64,000 nt of DNA from Dioscorea cayenensis subsp. rotundata (lineage: Eukaryota > Streptophyta > Magnoliopsida > Dioscoreales > Dioscoreaceae): NCBI RefSeq assembly GCF_009730915.1, contig NC_052477.1, positions 28,902,420-28,966,419 of the forward strand, in the 5' to 3' direction. Position numbers and translations under genes: made by a program. The notes under the pieces are model-generated. The model worked only from the letters and a program-made list of their open reading frames with translations. It was not told where the DNA came from and did no database searches. This document shows positions 14,401-26,200 of this stretch, piece after piece; position 1 is the first letter of the stretch; every line of letters starts with the position of its first letter.

Positions 14401-15037
14401 ACTTGACATATTTCAAACATGAATAGCTTATGGTGTTAAAAATTTTTTTAGCAATTATTAGACCTGCCTTCATGTACCTCCCTGCTTGTCTCATAAGCCA
14501 AACTGGGGGTCTATCGACTTTGCCACCCCGGACAGCATGTAGTAGTAGCGGCTCCGCCAAGTTTGCAACTTTTGGTTCTGCAACAACTTCTTCACAAAAA
14601 AAAAGAAGCTAAATTTAGACCTTTCCAGTGTACAAAACCAGGTTGCATGAGATTCCAGATGAATTCAACCTAATTGGAGATTATAATGAAGACTACAACA
14701 ATTCAGACTCAAATGAATGCTCCAACAAGTCTTATAATGAGTAGTAGCATTTCAAACATGTAGTAGAATGTAGTAGCATTTCAAACAAGTCTCACAACGA
14801 GGACTACAACAATTCAGTGAATGCTCCATTAATGAGAAAGTTCATCTAAAATTCCATCTTTTAAACAGAAAAAAACCAAATTAAGAAACCCTAATTGGAA
14901 AATGACCACATAGATTGAAATAAAAAAGAAGTAATACCTCCAACGACGCATCGGATTGCGAACTGCTTCGATTTGATTCGAGATCTCGCGGAAATCGAAG
15001 GTGATGAGATTGAAAACGGGCTATAAATGCACGCCAT
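11432..15037 (-). CDS. UROD: Uroporphyrinogen III decarboxylase, plastid-targeted
   Basis: The enzyme decarboxylates the four acetate side chains of uroporphyrinogen III to give coproporphyrinogen III, the branch toward chlorophyll and heme. Six exons (minus): 15037-14938, 14577-14468, 14010-13900, 13359-13171, 13003-12878, 11953-11432, joined in phase to about 385 aa. Exon 1 ([12 protein letters not shown]...) is Ser/Arg-rich and acid-poor, a typical chloroplast transit peptide. The enzyme proper starts with [19 protein letters not shown] and the conserved RQAGRYM. The catalytic Asp lies in [12 protein letters not shown] (exon 4), and the conserved His is in [17 protein letters not shown] near the C-terminus. 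Intron 2 uses a GC donor (AAG/GCAGGT at 14467). Exon 2 has three in-frame candidate acceptors (exon start 14589, 14586 or 14577). All exon phases agree. The Arabidopsis HEME1/HEME2 products are the nearest family members I recall. Confidence 0.95.
14130..14149. repeat. (AC)n microsatellite in UROD intron 2
   Basis: Ten AC units inside the intron between exons 2 and 3, seen directly. Confidence 0.85.
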
Positions 15038-15177
15038 TTCAACCCCAAATTCTTTTGCCCTAATTCCTCAAAAAACCTTCGAAATTTCCCAAAATCGAAT
15101 TCTGACCAGAAAGAAGACCTTCTCGCTCCCACAGTCTTCCAGCATGAATTTACTTGACTACCCTTGTAGATGTTGAT

Positions 15178-15189
15178 CTCTATATAACA
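15178..15189 (-). promoter_or_regulatory. Probable TATA box of UROD
   Basis: Minus-strand GTTATATAGAG lies about 145 bp upstream of the UROD start codon, leaving a plausible leader of about 110 bases. The rest of 15190-15960 is AT-rich and holds one fold-back repeat. Confidence 0.4.
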
Positions 15190-15551
15190 GTAGCTCTTTG
15201 TGTCTCCGTTAATATCCATTGATCATGGGGGTGTTTTCGGGATTTACTGGAAATATATCTTATCTTACACCAGTGTTTAGCTTATCCAGATATGGAGCTG
15301 AGTGATTGGATGTGTATATTTCCTACATTTTCTTAAGATAAATTTTCCTTTTTCTCTTTGAAAGCTTATAATTACATGAATAATTTAATAAATTTACCAC
15401 TCTTTCTAATCACCAGAAATGGCAACTACTCATCATTAATTTTTAAAAAATAAAACAGTATGATAAATCTTATCAAATATATATACATATATGAAGATCA
15501 ATTCTCTATAGACATTTATAAAAACAAAAAAATTTATAAATGTTCATTATC

Positions 15552-15684
15552 AATCTGGATCAAAGATCCAACAACTAACATTGATAAATAATAATTACTA
15601 CAGTAATATATATAGTAATTATTATTTGAAATAATATAGTAAATAATAATATTATTCATCAATATCAACCGTTAGATCACGATC
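15552..15684. repeat. MITE-like fold-back repeat between the HMG gene and UROD
   Basis: The left end (GGATCAAAGATCCAACAACTAACATT...) and the right end (...AATATCAACCGTTAGATCACGATCC) are imperfect inverted repeats of about 45 bp. Their centre is ATAATAATTACT/AGTAATTATTAT. The element is about 130 bp with no coding capacity. TSDs were not resolved. It fits a small non-autonomous DNA transposon (MITE), family unknown. Confidence 0.5.
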
Positions 15685-15962
15685 CAGCGTGATCCATCAA
15701 CTAGACGCTCATATTAGATGTAAATTCTATATATATATACATGATCATTTTGAAGTGAACTTTTGAGCATACACTGAGTGTTCACTTCATTCAACAAAAA
15801 CTGGGATTCATTTCATAATATGTTCATTGTATTGTAACATTGGACATGAAGCAGATAAAAGAGGAAAACAGAAAACCAAAAACTTTTGATTTAGAACTTG
15901 AATCTCTATTCACAATATATAGCCAAATGACTTGCCCTGATTCTGATCTTTGTCTCCATTGA

Positions 15963-18007
15963 TCAAGAAGACCATGAATCCCCAATGTACCTGCAATAGC
16001 AAAATACGGGAGTTAGAGGCGCGGCAATCAGAGTATGCAGAGACATTGTAAGAGAAAAGGGTCGGGCGAGACCAATCATCACTTTCAAAGCTCTTGAATT
16101 CATCGAGGTCATCGTAATTCAGTGAGTCTCTAAATCGCTGTGTTTTACAAAAAACCGGAAATAATCAAAACCACGAAATGTGAGTGTTAATTTTGATTAG
16201 AAGAACAGAAGGATTAATAGTTTACAAACCGGATCAAACTTCCCCACCGTTGCTGAATCAGCTTCATCATCAGCCTAAAAGAAATACAACATGTATTAAT
16301 GTGATCTAGATTTGTCATTCGCATTTCAGATAACATTTGTGCACATCTAAATTGTTTATTTTACCAAGCAAAACATTGCTTACCTTTGATATGACACGCC
16401 CCTCTTTTAGCAACATTTTGTGATAAATTGAATTTATCTCCTCAGCTTTGATAATATAAGGACTCCTCTCCTTTAATAAATGAAACAAATCAAGGTCAAA
16501 AGTTAGCTAACATGTTTGGTGGTAGCTTTCATACAGACAAAATTCAGTTAAACAAGCAAGCATTACCTCTTGTGACATATTAATCCACTGATTGAATCCT
16601 TCTTGTTCAATCTTTAATACATTTATGGTCTTGAATGTTTTCTCAAAGCTCTCCCTGCACAACCAGACAAGGATGACATAGCAGGACATACGATAAGTTA
16701 TAAATTAAAAAAAAAAACATTTACATTATGTTGAAATTTTTAAAGAAAAAAAGTGGTTGCATTGTATAGAAAAACAAAGACGATTTCCACCAAATTTTTC
16801 CGTGAAATATTAAATGATGGCTGCTTTTCGACAAGAGGACCACACAGAGTTTGGAAGAGACCAGGTTCATGGAAAGTCAAAATTCAATTAGTTTGATTAA
16901 AAAAACCAAATGAAGACTACTGCAATGCAGTGATGCAATTTCCCAACTCCACCAATGGATTCAATCTCATATGAATACTGTTACCTCTTCAAGAAGTAAG
17001 GAAGTTAAAAAGCATTCAAAAAGCACATCAATCTTATTGCAACTTTTTCTAAAAGAGATTCACATGAACATTCAGATACCATGGCCATGAAATCAATGCT
17101 TGTAAACATTCCAGCAATTGATACAACAGTTTATTGGCAAGAGACAAACCGATACAAAACTTGCCCCACATCAAATTTTATAATAAACATTCTACTAAAA
17201 GTGCAGCAATTTGTACATATGCTTATTTGCAAGTGACAAACCCAAATCAAACTAGAACCTTAAGCTTTAATGACAAACATTCTCCTAGGATCGGAACAGG
17301 GCATGTCAGTACATCGATTTTATTGCCAAGCAACAAAGCAATACAAAACCTACCCAACCTTAAGCATTATCTCAGCATTAAAAATGATACCAATTCAAGT
17401 TTGTGCCAAAACATTAATAGCAGACCAACAATGTGATACTTCCCACAATGGTCAAGTGATTATAATTTAGGTAAAGCAACAAGAACAAAGCTTGTAGAAC
17501 ATAAAAAATTTCCAAAGATGAGTCTTCTATACCACAATAAAAACAAACCAAATATAAAGATAATAATGAATCAATAGACAAAAAAACATGATCTATTCTG
17601 TACCAATCCCAATGTCAATGGAAAGAACTCAAATAACTAATTCATTTGTTCATTAAGAAGAATCAATGCAAAATATATTACATGAAGAAGCGGAAAGGAG
17701 ATCTCGGCTGAAGAGAAATGCCCAAACTTGAAGAATCACGTTTGGCTCTCTTTTGCCCGCAATCATGCATGTCCAGGAGAACAATCGGAACTGAAACACC
17801 ACATCGCTCACTGCCAAAACTCAAAAAGATCCAAACTTTACAAGCTAAACCATGAAAAGATAAAAGGAGATTGAAGAAAGAAATTAGGGTTTAAATTTAG
17901 TGATTGCAAGGAAAAGATGAAGAAAAATACCATTTTTGATAGGCGCTTCCATCTGGAGCTCGACAAGGAGCTCGAACCCTCTTCCGAGCTCTCAGACCAT
18001 TCGCCAT
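15963..18007 (-). CDS. HMG-box DNA-binding protein (plant HMGB7/At5g23405-like group)
   Basis: A small nuclear protein rebuilt from seven exons (minus, last two inferred): 18007-17931, 17810-17682, 16654-16567, 16470-16384, about 16274-16232, 16137-16073, 15990-15963. The N-terminus MANGLRARKRVRAP is basic. Next comes a Cys-rich motif (YQKCERCGVSVPIVLLDMHDC) that I recall from plant HMG proteins of this subgroup. The HMG box spans about residues 60-120: PRSPFRFFMESF, GFNQWINMSQEERSPYIIKA, EINSIYHKML. An acidic Asp/Glu-rich tail follows (ADDEAD, YDDLDEF, FESDD). Splicing an 82-nt intron (16072-15991) ends the protein DDWYIGDSWSS; reading through it gives a longer tail ending at about 15910. 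The likely role is DNA bending or chromatin architecture. Exon 5 edges are uncertain by a few bases. An in-frame upstream ATG at 18127 exists but adds an unlikely Phe-rich stretch. Confidence 0.8.
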
Positions 18008-18957
18008 TGACGATCTCCTGATCGATCTCTGCTCCCCAAATGAAAAGAAGAGCTCAAAAGCCTTCCCAAAAAGAAAAAAATCGAAAAAAAAAAAAGCCTT
18101 TTTTTTCCAGTTAAAATGCTTTTCCATTATATGAAACTCATTAGCCTAAAAAGAAGCGCCAAAAGAAACGAGAATTACTAAAAATAAATAAATACATAAA
18201 TAAATAATGCTCTTATACCCCAGTAAAAGTTGGAAATTGCTAGTGTACCTTTTTGATGATCAATAGTAGTTTATATGATTATGCTTTAGGATTAAAAGTT
18301 AATTTGAAATTTGTATAAATAAATAAATGAATAATTTTTTTTATCGATCTTTTTATTGGTTTTCTCTCTCATCCTAGATGGATGAAGGGGGTTGAGATAG
18401 GCTTGTAACTTGTTTAGTTTTTTGGTTTATTTTTAATTGAATTTATTTATATAGATATATATATAAGTAAATTTTTTATAATTATGTAATTTATAATGAT
18501 CAATTTCCATTTTTCAGTTGAATTTTTTAAAAAATTTCGTTATACGGCTATAAAAGTTGGTTTGTACGCTTAATTTATGCTTTTGAGAATAACTTTTTTT
18601 TTTGTCACTTTGTTGGTTAATGATAGTTAAGAATCTTAAATAAAAATTATAATAATTTACAAAGCTACACAGAAATAATTAAAGATTTTATAGGGGTGTA
18701 AAAGTAATTAAATTTTCACCACCCAAAAACAATTAACCGCGCAGATTTCAAATACCGGTTGTTTTAAGGCGGGAACAAAACGCTTCATCAAATAAAAACA
18801 CGCCACGTGTAAAACATCACTAGTTGACGTCGGTCATGTGACTGTAACGTACCACGCTGCCAGTGATTTGACGTTTGTCCTTAATAAAAAAATAAATTAC
18901 AACAACTTCATTGAAATTTCTCAAAAATTTAAATTAAAAATAAAAAAGGTTTCTAAA

Positions 18958-19425
18958 AAATTTCCTGATATTAACGATGGGATGTAAATGATATATTGTG
19001 AGCTACTCGAGTTTGTTTCAAGAAAAGCTCAAACTTGACTCATTTATGATTGAGTCGAGCTCGAACTCGAATAGTCAAGTGAGCCGAGTTCGAACAGCTT
19101 AATACTTAAGCTCAGTTACGAACTTAATCAAGTAATTATATTTTTGTGTATATATACTATTTATTAGTTTGTTTTATATATATAATTGTGTTTGAACTTG
19201 AGCTCAAGTATAACAATATTTATGAATAAACTGAGTTTTTTAGCTTTTACGAGCTTAATCGAACACACTCAAGTAGCTCGATTTATGTATTGAGTCAAGC
19301 TCGAGTTACAAAAATAAAACTCAATCGAATTCAAACAAAATATCGAGCAACGAGTTTTTAACCGAGCTTCAGCTCGAGTAGTTTGTTGCTGGGCTCGAAT
19401 CAATCGATTCCACCCTTAATAGACA
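18958..19425. repeat. GAGCTCGA-rich dispersed repeat (non-autonomous transposon-like)
   Basis: About 470 bp dense in GAGCTCGA, ACTCGAGT, GAGCTTAA and GTTCGA words on both strands. Its ends face each other (GGGATGTAAATGA...GAGCTACTCGAG at left, CTCGAGTAGTTTG...TCGATTCCACCC at right), giving a loosely palindromic layout. Similar GAGCTCGAGC-type repeats are widespread in plant genomes and are usually treated as non-autonomous DNA elements. Family assignment is not possible by eye, and the copy is decayed. Confidence 0.55.
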
Positions 19426-19686
19426 ATCATTGAATAGTTTAGTGATAAGTCATCCAAATAGCATGCGAGGAATAGAAAGTTAAATCCCTGCATAGATACT
19501 ATAAATATACCATTATTATAAATTTGTGATCTTTAATATATTATCTTAAATGTACGTGATAACCTTTCATTATCCGTATATTACCCCATATCACATAATA
19601 AAACTCCACCAAATTATGAAACTACTGTAATTAATATATTACCATGTCAGGCTATCCCTTTAATAGCCCTTGTCACTTTGTAAAAA

Positions 19687-19712
19687 TATATATATATATA
19701 TATATATATATA
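19687..19712. repeat. (AT)n microsatellite
   Basis: AT dinucleotide run, seen directly. A second, AAT-type array lies at 19881-19909 next to the EPFL stop codon. Confidence 0.85.
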
Positions 19713-19913
19713 ATAATAACAATCCAGAAATAAAAAGCACACAACACCAACACCAAAAATGATTATCTCATGTGTACAACATCATTATTTACAATACAAG
19801 ACCATTCCAAATACCAACATATTTAATTAATAACAATAATAATAAACATTTAAATAAAAAAAACTAAAATTGAAGAAAATAAAATAATAATAATAATAAT
19901 AATAATAAGGTTA

Positions 19914-21239
19914 TTAATTGGAATGGTTAAGCCAAGGCATGTAGTAACGGTTGCCGCACTTGCAACGCCAGGCTTCCGGGTAGTACTCGGCGGGGGTGGG
20001 CGTGCCCGGCGGCACGGTCACGTGCACGGCGAGGCAAGGGGCACAGCTGCCGCACTTAGCTGCGCAACGTGGCGGGTGTGAGCCCGGCCCACCAAGCCTT
20101 CTTCGGCCCAAACCCACTTCATTACTCCATCTCTGCATTAATAAAGAAGCCCGTACAATATAAGTTTCTCTATCGGCCCAAAGCCCATTTAAATGGCCCA
20201 TATGAGCTTTAATTGGTTTTTAGAGATGAAACTTGGGTTATTATGTTATAGAATATCAATTTTATTTATTTTAAAACATAATATCCTTATATTATTTATT
20301 ATTTTTGTTATAAAAATTATAACTACAAGTCTAAAAAAATAAAGGAAATGAGGCCAATTCTAATATTAAATTATATTTAAGTATATATAAACTAAGGCAT
20401 GTTTCATAGTGATAACAATGGCATATATAAGATTGTAAAAGGGCAAAAACAAGAATGCTTGATTCTTATATGAAAGGAATTAATATGCTAATTTCATAAT
20501 TAACCAAGGTTAAACTTAATCAGCATTAAAATAATCAATATTAGTAATGATACTCATACATTTCAATTTTCCCCCAAATATGCTATTTTTTTCTGTAAGC
20601 AAGGAAGAAGTTTAGTAAATGTGTTTTGTTAAAATTTAAATGGATAATACTATTGTTCTTGTGAAGTTGATAGCTGTCAAAATATAACATTACTAATTTA
20701 TTATCTTTCAAAAATCCTACAAACTAGTGGGCATGGTTGTTTTGTGCATCCATATCTTGAATTTTCACTTTAAATAGTAACTTTAAATAACCATCAATTC
20801 TCTGTGATGACATGACAAGCATGTGAATACCTTCACTATCTTCACTGTGGACTCTGAACCACTTGACCAAACACTTTGCAATTGAAATTATAATAATCTA
20901 AATCAAACTAAGTATGTTTTAGAAACTAATAAACTGCAAATTCAAACAATGAATCAAAGAGAAGAATAAACACAGAAAAGATAAGAGAGCACCTGAATTT
21001 GTGAACCAGTTCTCAATCTTGAAATATCTGCAAAACAATGTATATGTATCAACATATGAAACATCATAAAGAAAGAAATAAGTAAATACAGTGATTGAAT
21101 TTAATTACTACTACTCACCAGTTTGAACTAGAAGAGCAGAAACAGAAATGAAGAAAAGAGAAATGCAGAAAATAATTAGAGCAATCTTTTGATGAAGTGA
21201 AGCTTGTTTCCTGCTTTCACTTCTCAACTCCATCCACAT
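19914..21239 (-). CDS. EPFL6: Secreted Cys-rich peptide, EPFL4/5/6 (CHALLAH) type
   Basis: A precursor of 124 aa from three exons (minus): 21239-21119, 21027-20993, 20132-19914, all in phase. An N-terminal signal segment is clear (KIALIIFCISLFFISVSALL, residues 18-37). The mature C-terminal domain has six Cys: RCAAKCGSCAPC, then CKC and the lead Cys counted together. It carries the hallmark stretch VPPGTPTPAEYYPEAWRCKC. That loop separates the EPFL4/5/6 subgroup from EPF1/2 and from EPFL9 (stomagen). These peptides are apoplastic ligands of ERECTA-family receptor kinases that set stem and inflorescence growth and stomatal patterning. Family members normally end shortly after YMP; this one adds WLNHSN. 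The first ATG (21239) and a second at 21233 are both possible starts. Which of EPFL4, 5 or 6 it matches is not resolved. Confidence 0.9.
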
Positions 21240-23238
21240 GAAAGAGGAAAAGCAGGAGAAATGTAGAGCAAGTGATAGGACTTAGATCTCAAGCCATCTT
21301 CTTCTTCTCCTTCTTCTACTTCTCAATCTAGTCCAACAACAGCCAAGATGTTAGACAAGTGTGCACAGATCATAGACACCACCCACTGGAGAAGACAAAC
21401 AGTGTCATTTACTGCCTTTTAATTACTCTCTAAAGGGAGAAAAGTGGAAAACACTTGGACTGGTCCTGTCCTTTTATCTGTGTCTTTGTCTCACTATTGC
21501 TAATGGAATTCAATGGATATTTGACTGCTTTGTGTTTACTGTTGAATTCATGGTTATTTTTTTATTTGAAAAAGTTCAGTTTGGATCAATACTAGTATGC
21601 TGTTTCTGCAGGCCTTACATATTCTCTCATCTGCCATCTCTGCATGCATAGTATCTCAATGTATTAAAGATCAAAGCTAGTGTGAGAGTGAGAGAAAAGA
21701 TGAGTGAATATAGAAACAAAGATAGCTACCACTTCTGTTTTCACTGCTTTTCTGCAGCCTTTTTTTCACTTGTGAGTGCTCTGCATGCATGCATGCATGC
21801 ATCCATGCATGAATTGGTTTTAAGGTTTACTCTTTCTCTTTTATCATTAACACACAAAAATAACAATGAAAATGACTCCAAAGTCCAAATCCATCACATT
21901 CAAAGATGTGCATTAATTATGCATGCTTTGCTAGCATTCCTTATTGGGAAGGGACTGATAAGTGAATTGAAGAAGTGGTCCTAAAGGTATTGTTTGGTTG
22001 CTATTGTTTGAACTTTTAACTTTCAATTCTCATCTTGGAGTACCACATTCTTTGTTAAGTTTTTTTATTAATGTTAATTATGCAATGTATAATAGAAATC
22101 TATAGAGTTTTAGAGTATTAATGAGACATGTATATGAACAGCTGACATATCTGATAGGGCTTGGACCATAATTGAGTGAACTGGCTCCACTTCACCAGCC
22201 TTCCAGCTCTCCCTCTTTTGGAATTCTTACAATGAATACAATTCAGGCTCAAAGTTTGGTGGACCTCTTCTGCAGCTTTGGCTCACATCATCATTATTGC
22301 TTCACTTTGCCTCTTCAAATTTAATCCAGTGGCCTTGGCCTTCTACCCAGAAAAAAAAGTATAAAATTGTGTATGTGTTACTGTAAATAATGCAAATGTG
22401 TATTTCTTAAAAATTTCTAAATTAAATGTGGCTGTAATTTGGTTGTTTGAAATTCTTTTATGGAAACTAAACTCACTGATGAAGAAAAAAATTGTGAGAA
22501 CTGTAAGCCATTTCACACAATATTAATTCACACACAAACTGTCAAAATATTTACATTTCATGCCTATCTCTCATACTCTATTGCACAAAAAAACTTAAAA
22601 ATGAAAGTAAAAACAGTTCTTGAAACATCAAAATTAATAGGCTATGGTTAAGTCATCATGCGCTCATCTTTTCTAAAGTAACAACTAAATATATGATTCA
22701 CAAATAATTAAAATTAAATGCATTTAAACAATCAATTTTTTTATTATTATTTTTTTAATAAATATGGAAAAAAAAAAACAATTCTCAATAGCTAGCGAGT
22801 AAAAAATTTAAACTCTCATCCCCAAAAATCTAACTTTTGCTCCCTCTTAATATATAATTAAAATACAAAAAAAAAATATATTTTTTTAATAAATGCAAAA
22901 CCTTTTTATTTCTCTCGTATCTTAATTAATACCATCTACACTTCTCCAAAAAAAAAAAAAAATTAAAAACTTTTAGCTATTTCAACATTGATTCAATTGC
23001 ACACATCTCCAGAGATACCCTTTCCTCTTTCCCTCTGACTAGTCTAATCGTCAATGCTCCCTGACTGACTCCCCATCATAATTACTCAGCCTTTTTCCAC
23101 CACTATTCATAAACAAAAGTTACAAACCACCCATCCACAAGGCCCACACACACACACACACATACTCATACATACACACAACACCAACCCCACATCACAT
23201 CAAATCACATCAAAACATTATTATTATTATTATTATGA
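21240..23238. other. Region between EPFL gene and the potassium transporter 3' end
   Basis: Holds the EPFL leader and promoter (to about 22 kb), then AT-rich spacer with poly-A/T tracts. A cluster of CATGCA (RY) words lies at 21782-21812. A short (CA)n tract is at about 23145-23162. No convincing coding frame was found. Confidence 0.55.
21782..21812. promoter_or_regulatory. RY-repeat (CATGCA) cluster upstream of EPFL gene
   Basis: Overlapping GCATGCATGCATGCATGCAT followed by CCATGCATG, plus TGCATGCATA at about 21641. CATGCA/TGCATG are core RY elements bound by B3 factors of the LEC2/ABI3/FUS3 class. The cluster sits about 550 bp upstream of the EPFL start codon. It may equally be a simple GCAT microsatellite. 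Confidence 0.45.
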
Positions 23239-26200
23239 TCACAAAACATACACCATTCCAACCTCCAACAACGACGCCGGAGGCACTCGCAACACCACAT
23301 CAGCGCCTCTACAATTCCTCTTCAAAAAATTATACCCAACATCTATCGCCAACTTCTTCATCACTGATGACTCTGGCTTTGCACGCACGTGCGAGTGACC
23401 CAATATAAACGCTGTTCCTGACTCACGTGCCACGTTCAACTCTTCAAGCTCATCTCGTGCACGCTCATCCTCCAAAGCAGCAAACCGAACTCGCTTCCCT
23501 TCTCTAACTCCAACTGGCTCAATAATATCATTTATATTATCAATAGTGTGCCTTCCAACCACTGTGAGCAAGCACTCACTGGAACCACTAGACCTGTGAG
23601 TCCCCAGCTCTGCATCAAGTCTGATGAACTCGGTTAAACTAGCTAGCAATTCGGATTCAAATGAGTCCACATCTTGGTGCACGTCACGGTACCCGTAACG
23701 AACAATGCAACGGTATGACCGGTGACTAGGCGGGCCGACACGGCCGAGTAGATAACGCTCGGCCGGTGGGACGAATGGGACTGGCACGGATTTGATGCAG
23801 ACGAAGACGAGGATGCGGTGGAATGCTGGGAGGTTGGTGACAAAGCGAGAGAAGTTGGCTGGCACGCCGGAGATGAGATCGGTGTAAACGAGACCAATGC
23901 CGGGGACTCGAGCAATGCCGAGACTCTCACCGAGTGCTAGAAGCCAGTCCAGTGATACTTTGTTGTGGAGATCGAATTCGTGTTTCTTGATGGTTGCGTA
24001 GTGCCAGACGAACATTACTGTCATAAGGATTAGAGCGAGAAGGATTGGTAGCCATGCACCTTCTCTGAATTTTATTAGAGATGCTGAGAAATATAGTGCT
24101 TCGAATGAGCCGAAGAAAAGGAGGAATGATAATGCTAGTAATGGTGGTTTGTGCCAGCAGAGGATCATTACTAGAGATGTTAAGCATGTTGTTACTAGCA
24201 TCACACTGATCACTGCTAGACCTGCATGATGTTATGCTATGTGTTAAAAACTTAAAAGTAAAAGATAACATGGTATAAGAGATTGAATTTTTTTTGTGTT
24301 TGATGTGAGATAGATTTGAGCACCTGAAGCATTGCCCATGTGTTTTGTGTCGCGGAAGCCGACCGCGACGGCAATGCAGAGGACCATGAGCATCCAGTTG
24401 ATCTCAGGGATGTAGATTTGGCCGTGGATTTTATCAGAGGTGTGAATTACTTTGACTCTTGGAAAGCAACCGAGAGATAGGCTTTGGTTTATGATTGAGA
24501 ATGTGCCGCTGATAATAGCTTGGCTTCCGACCACTGATGCTAGTATGGCTATTACAAGCACTGGCCATCGGACACTCTCTGTAGGCGTGTTAAGCTAAAA
24601 TCAGTAACATGAACACAAGGGTTGATTGTTTGAACTCAGCACGGATAAATAACTAAGCATACCTGGAACTGAGACGTAAAAGCCAATCTGGTATGTTGAA
24701 TAGATCTTGTGATGTTTGGACAAGTAGGCAGCTTGGCCCATGTATGCTAAAATTAGTGCTGGATATACTAGTGAGGTGAAAGCAATCTACAATTGGAGTA
24801 AAAAATAAGTGGTCATAATAAGGAAATAATACATTTACAACACTAATTTTTTTTTTTTTTTTTAGATTGGCAGTAACAGAAGAAAGGAAGAACCTGTATG
24901 GCAGTGTATGAGAAATGACCAAGATCTGCAAACATTGCCTCTGAGCCTGCAATTTAAGTCATTGTAAAACATTCAGATCTTAACTGCCATCGGATTAAAT
25001 ATAAGTTGTAATTTTACTTTATTCTGCATGAGATATTTAAAGGCTTTCAGATCTAGTCTGAAGCTAATCAGAAAATTCTATGAAGACAGTCTGCAGCCCA
25101 TTGACCTGTAATGTTTGCAACCAACTTTAGGATTTCTAACTTAGAACAGACCTACAAATATTTATGGTAATTTCTAATAAAATATAAAGTAGTCAGCATA
25201 TGCAAAGCAGCAATATGATAAAAATATAAAATCACCTGTTATGCACAGCAGAATTCCTCCCAAGGACATCCAGCCGTTCTTCTTGGTCTTCTTCAAAAAC
25301 TTAAACATGTAATATGGAGAAAGTGCTTCATAAACACGTGGATTCCAATGAACAATGTTGTATAAGCCAAGTGCACTAAGGCATAGCAGCCAAGCAAGAA
25401 CAACCGGTGCGAACAAGAATCCAACTCGATGAGTGCCATAATGTTGTAGTGCAAACAAGCATACTAATATAAAGCAGGTGATTGGAACAACAGCATCTGC
25501 ACATTAACAAGCAGAAAAAACAATGTCATGCAACAGAAGGCGCAAAAGCATATGCTAAGAGAAACACAAGGATCCAACATCTCCAGAAGTCATATCTGGA
25601 TCAGTGATAATATACATTAATTAGCAGTAAAATAATCATGGCATGCTTTCTTGCTCAAAAGAAGAAAAGATAAGCCATTTCAGTTTTACAGCTACAAATT
25701 TGTGTTGAGGACTTCAACGTCCTGTCCTGCCCTGCCAAAGTTCCACCTGCACAGAACATCCTTCTCTACCCTATAATTTTAAAAAAATTACTTTCAAATC
25801 CAAAATAACATCTATTTAGTTTTTTTTTTTTTAATCACATGTATCCCTTCTTTCCCCATTCCTTTTCTCCCGTCTCAAGCAAATTCCACTGGTGGGTGGG
25901 CTCAGGCTTGCTTGTTGACAAGCTGAACTTCAGTTGAGCATGGGCTCACTGGTCAGTGAGTTTTCTGATATTTCTCAATAGAGAAGAAAATAAAGAGGAA
26001 AGTGTAATAGGAATAAGGTTTAAAGAGGGACTATAACGAAATGTTTCAAAAAACAAAGGATTAAGAAGAAATTAGCAAAGTCAATGGCATTTATTATTCA
26101 AAATACCAAAGGACCTGTGAGTCAATTTCCTTGAAAAATATGACAATGACGGAGAGAAAAAATTGAAAAGTTTCAACTCCTTTCATCACTGATCTATCAT

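Larger units (their letters stand above)
18008..19913. other. Intergenic region between HMG gene and EPFL gene
   Basis: Contains the promoter and leader of the HMG gene (right up to about 18130), AT-rich spacer, ACGT-core sites near 18803-18850 (CCACGTGT, TTGACGTCGG, CATGTGAC), a GAGCTCGA-rich repeat (18958-19425) and an AT microsatellite (19687-19712). No protein-like frame is seen. Confidence 0.55.
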
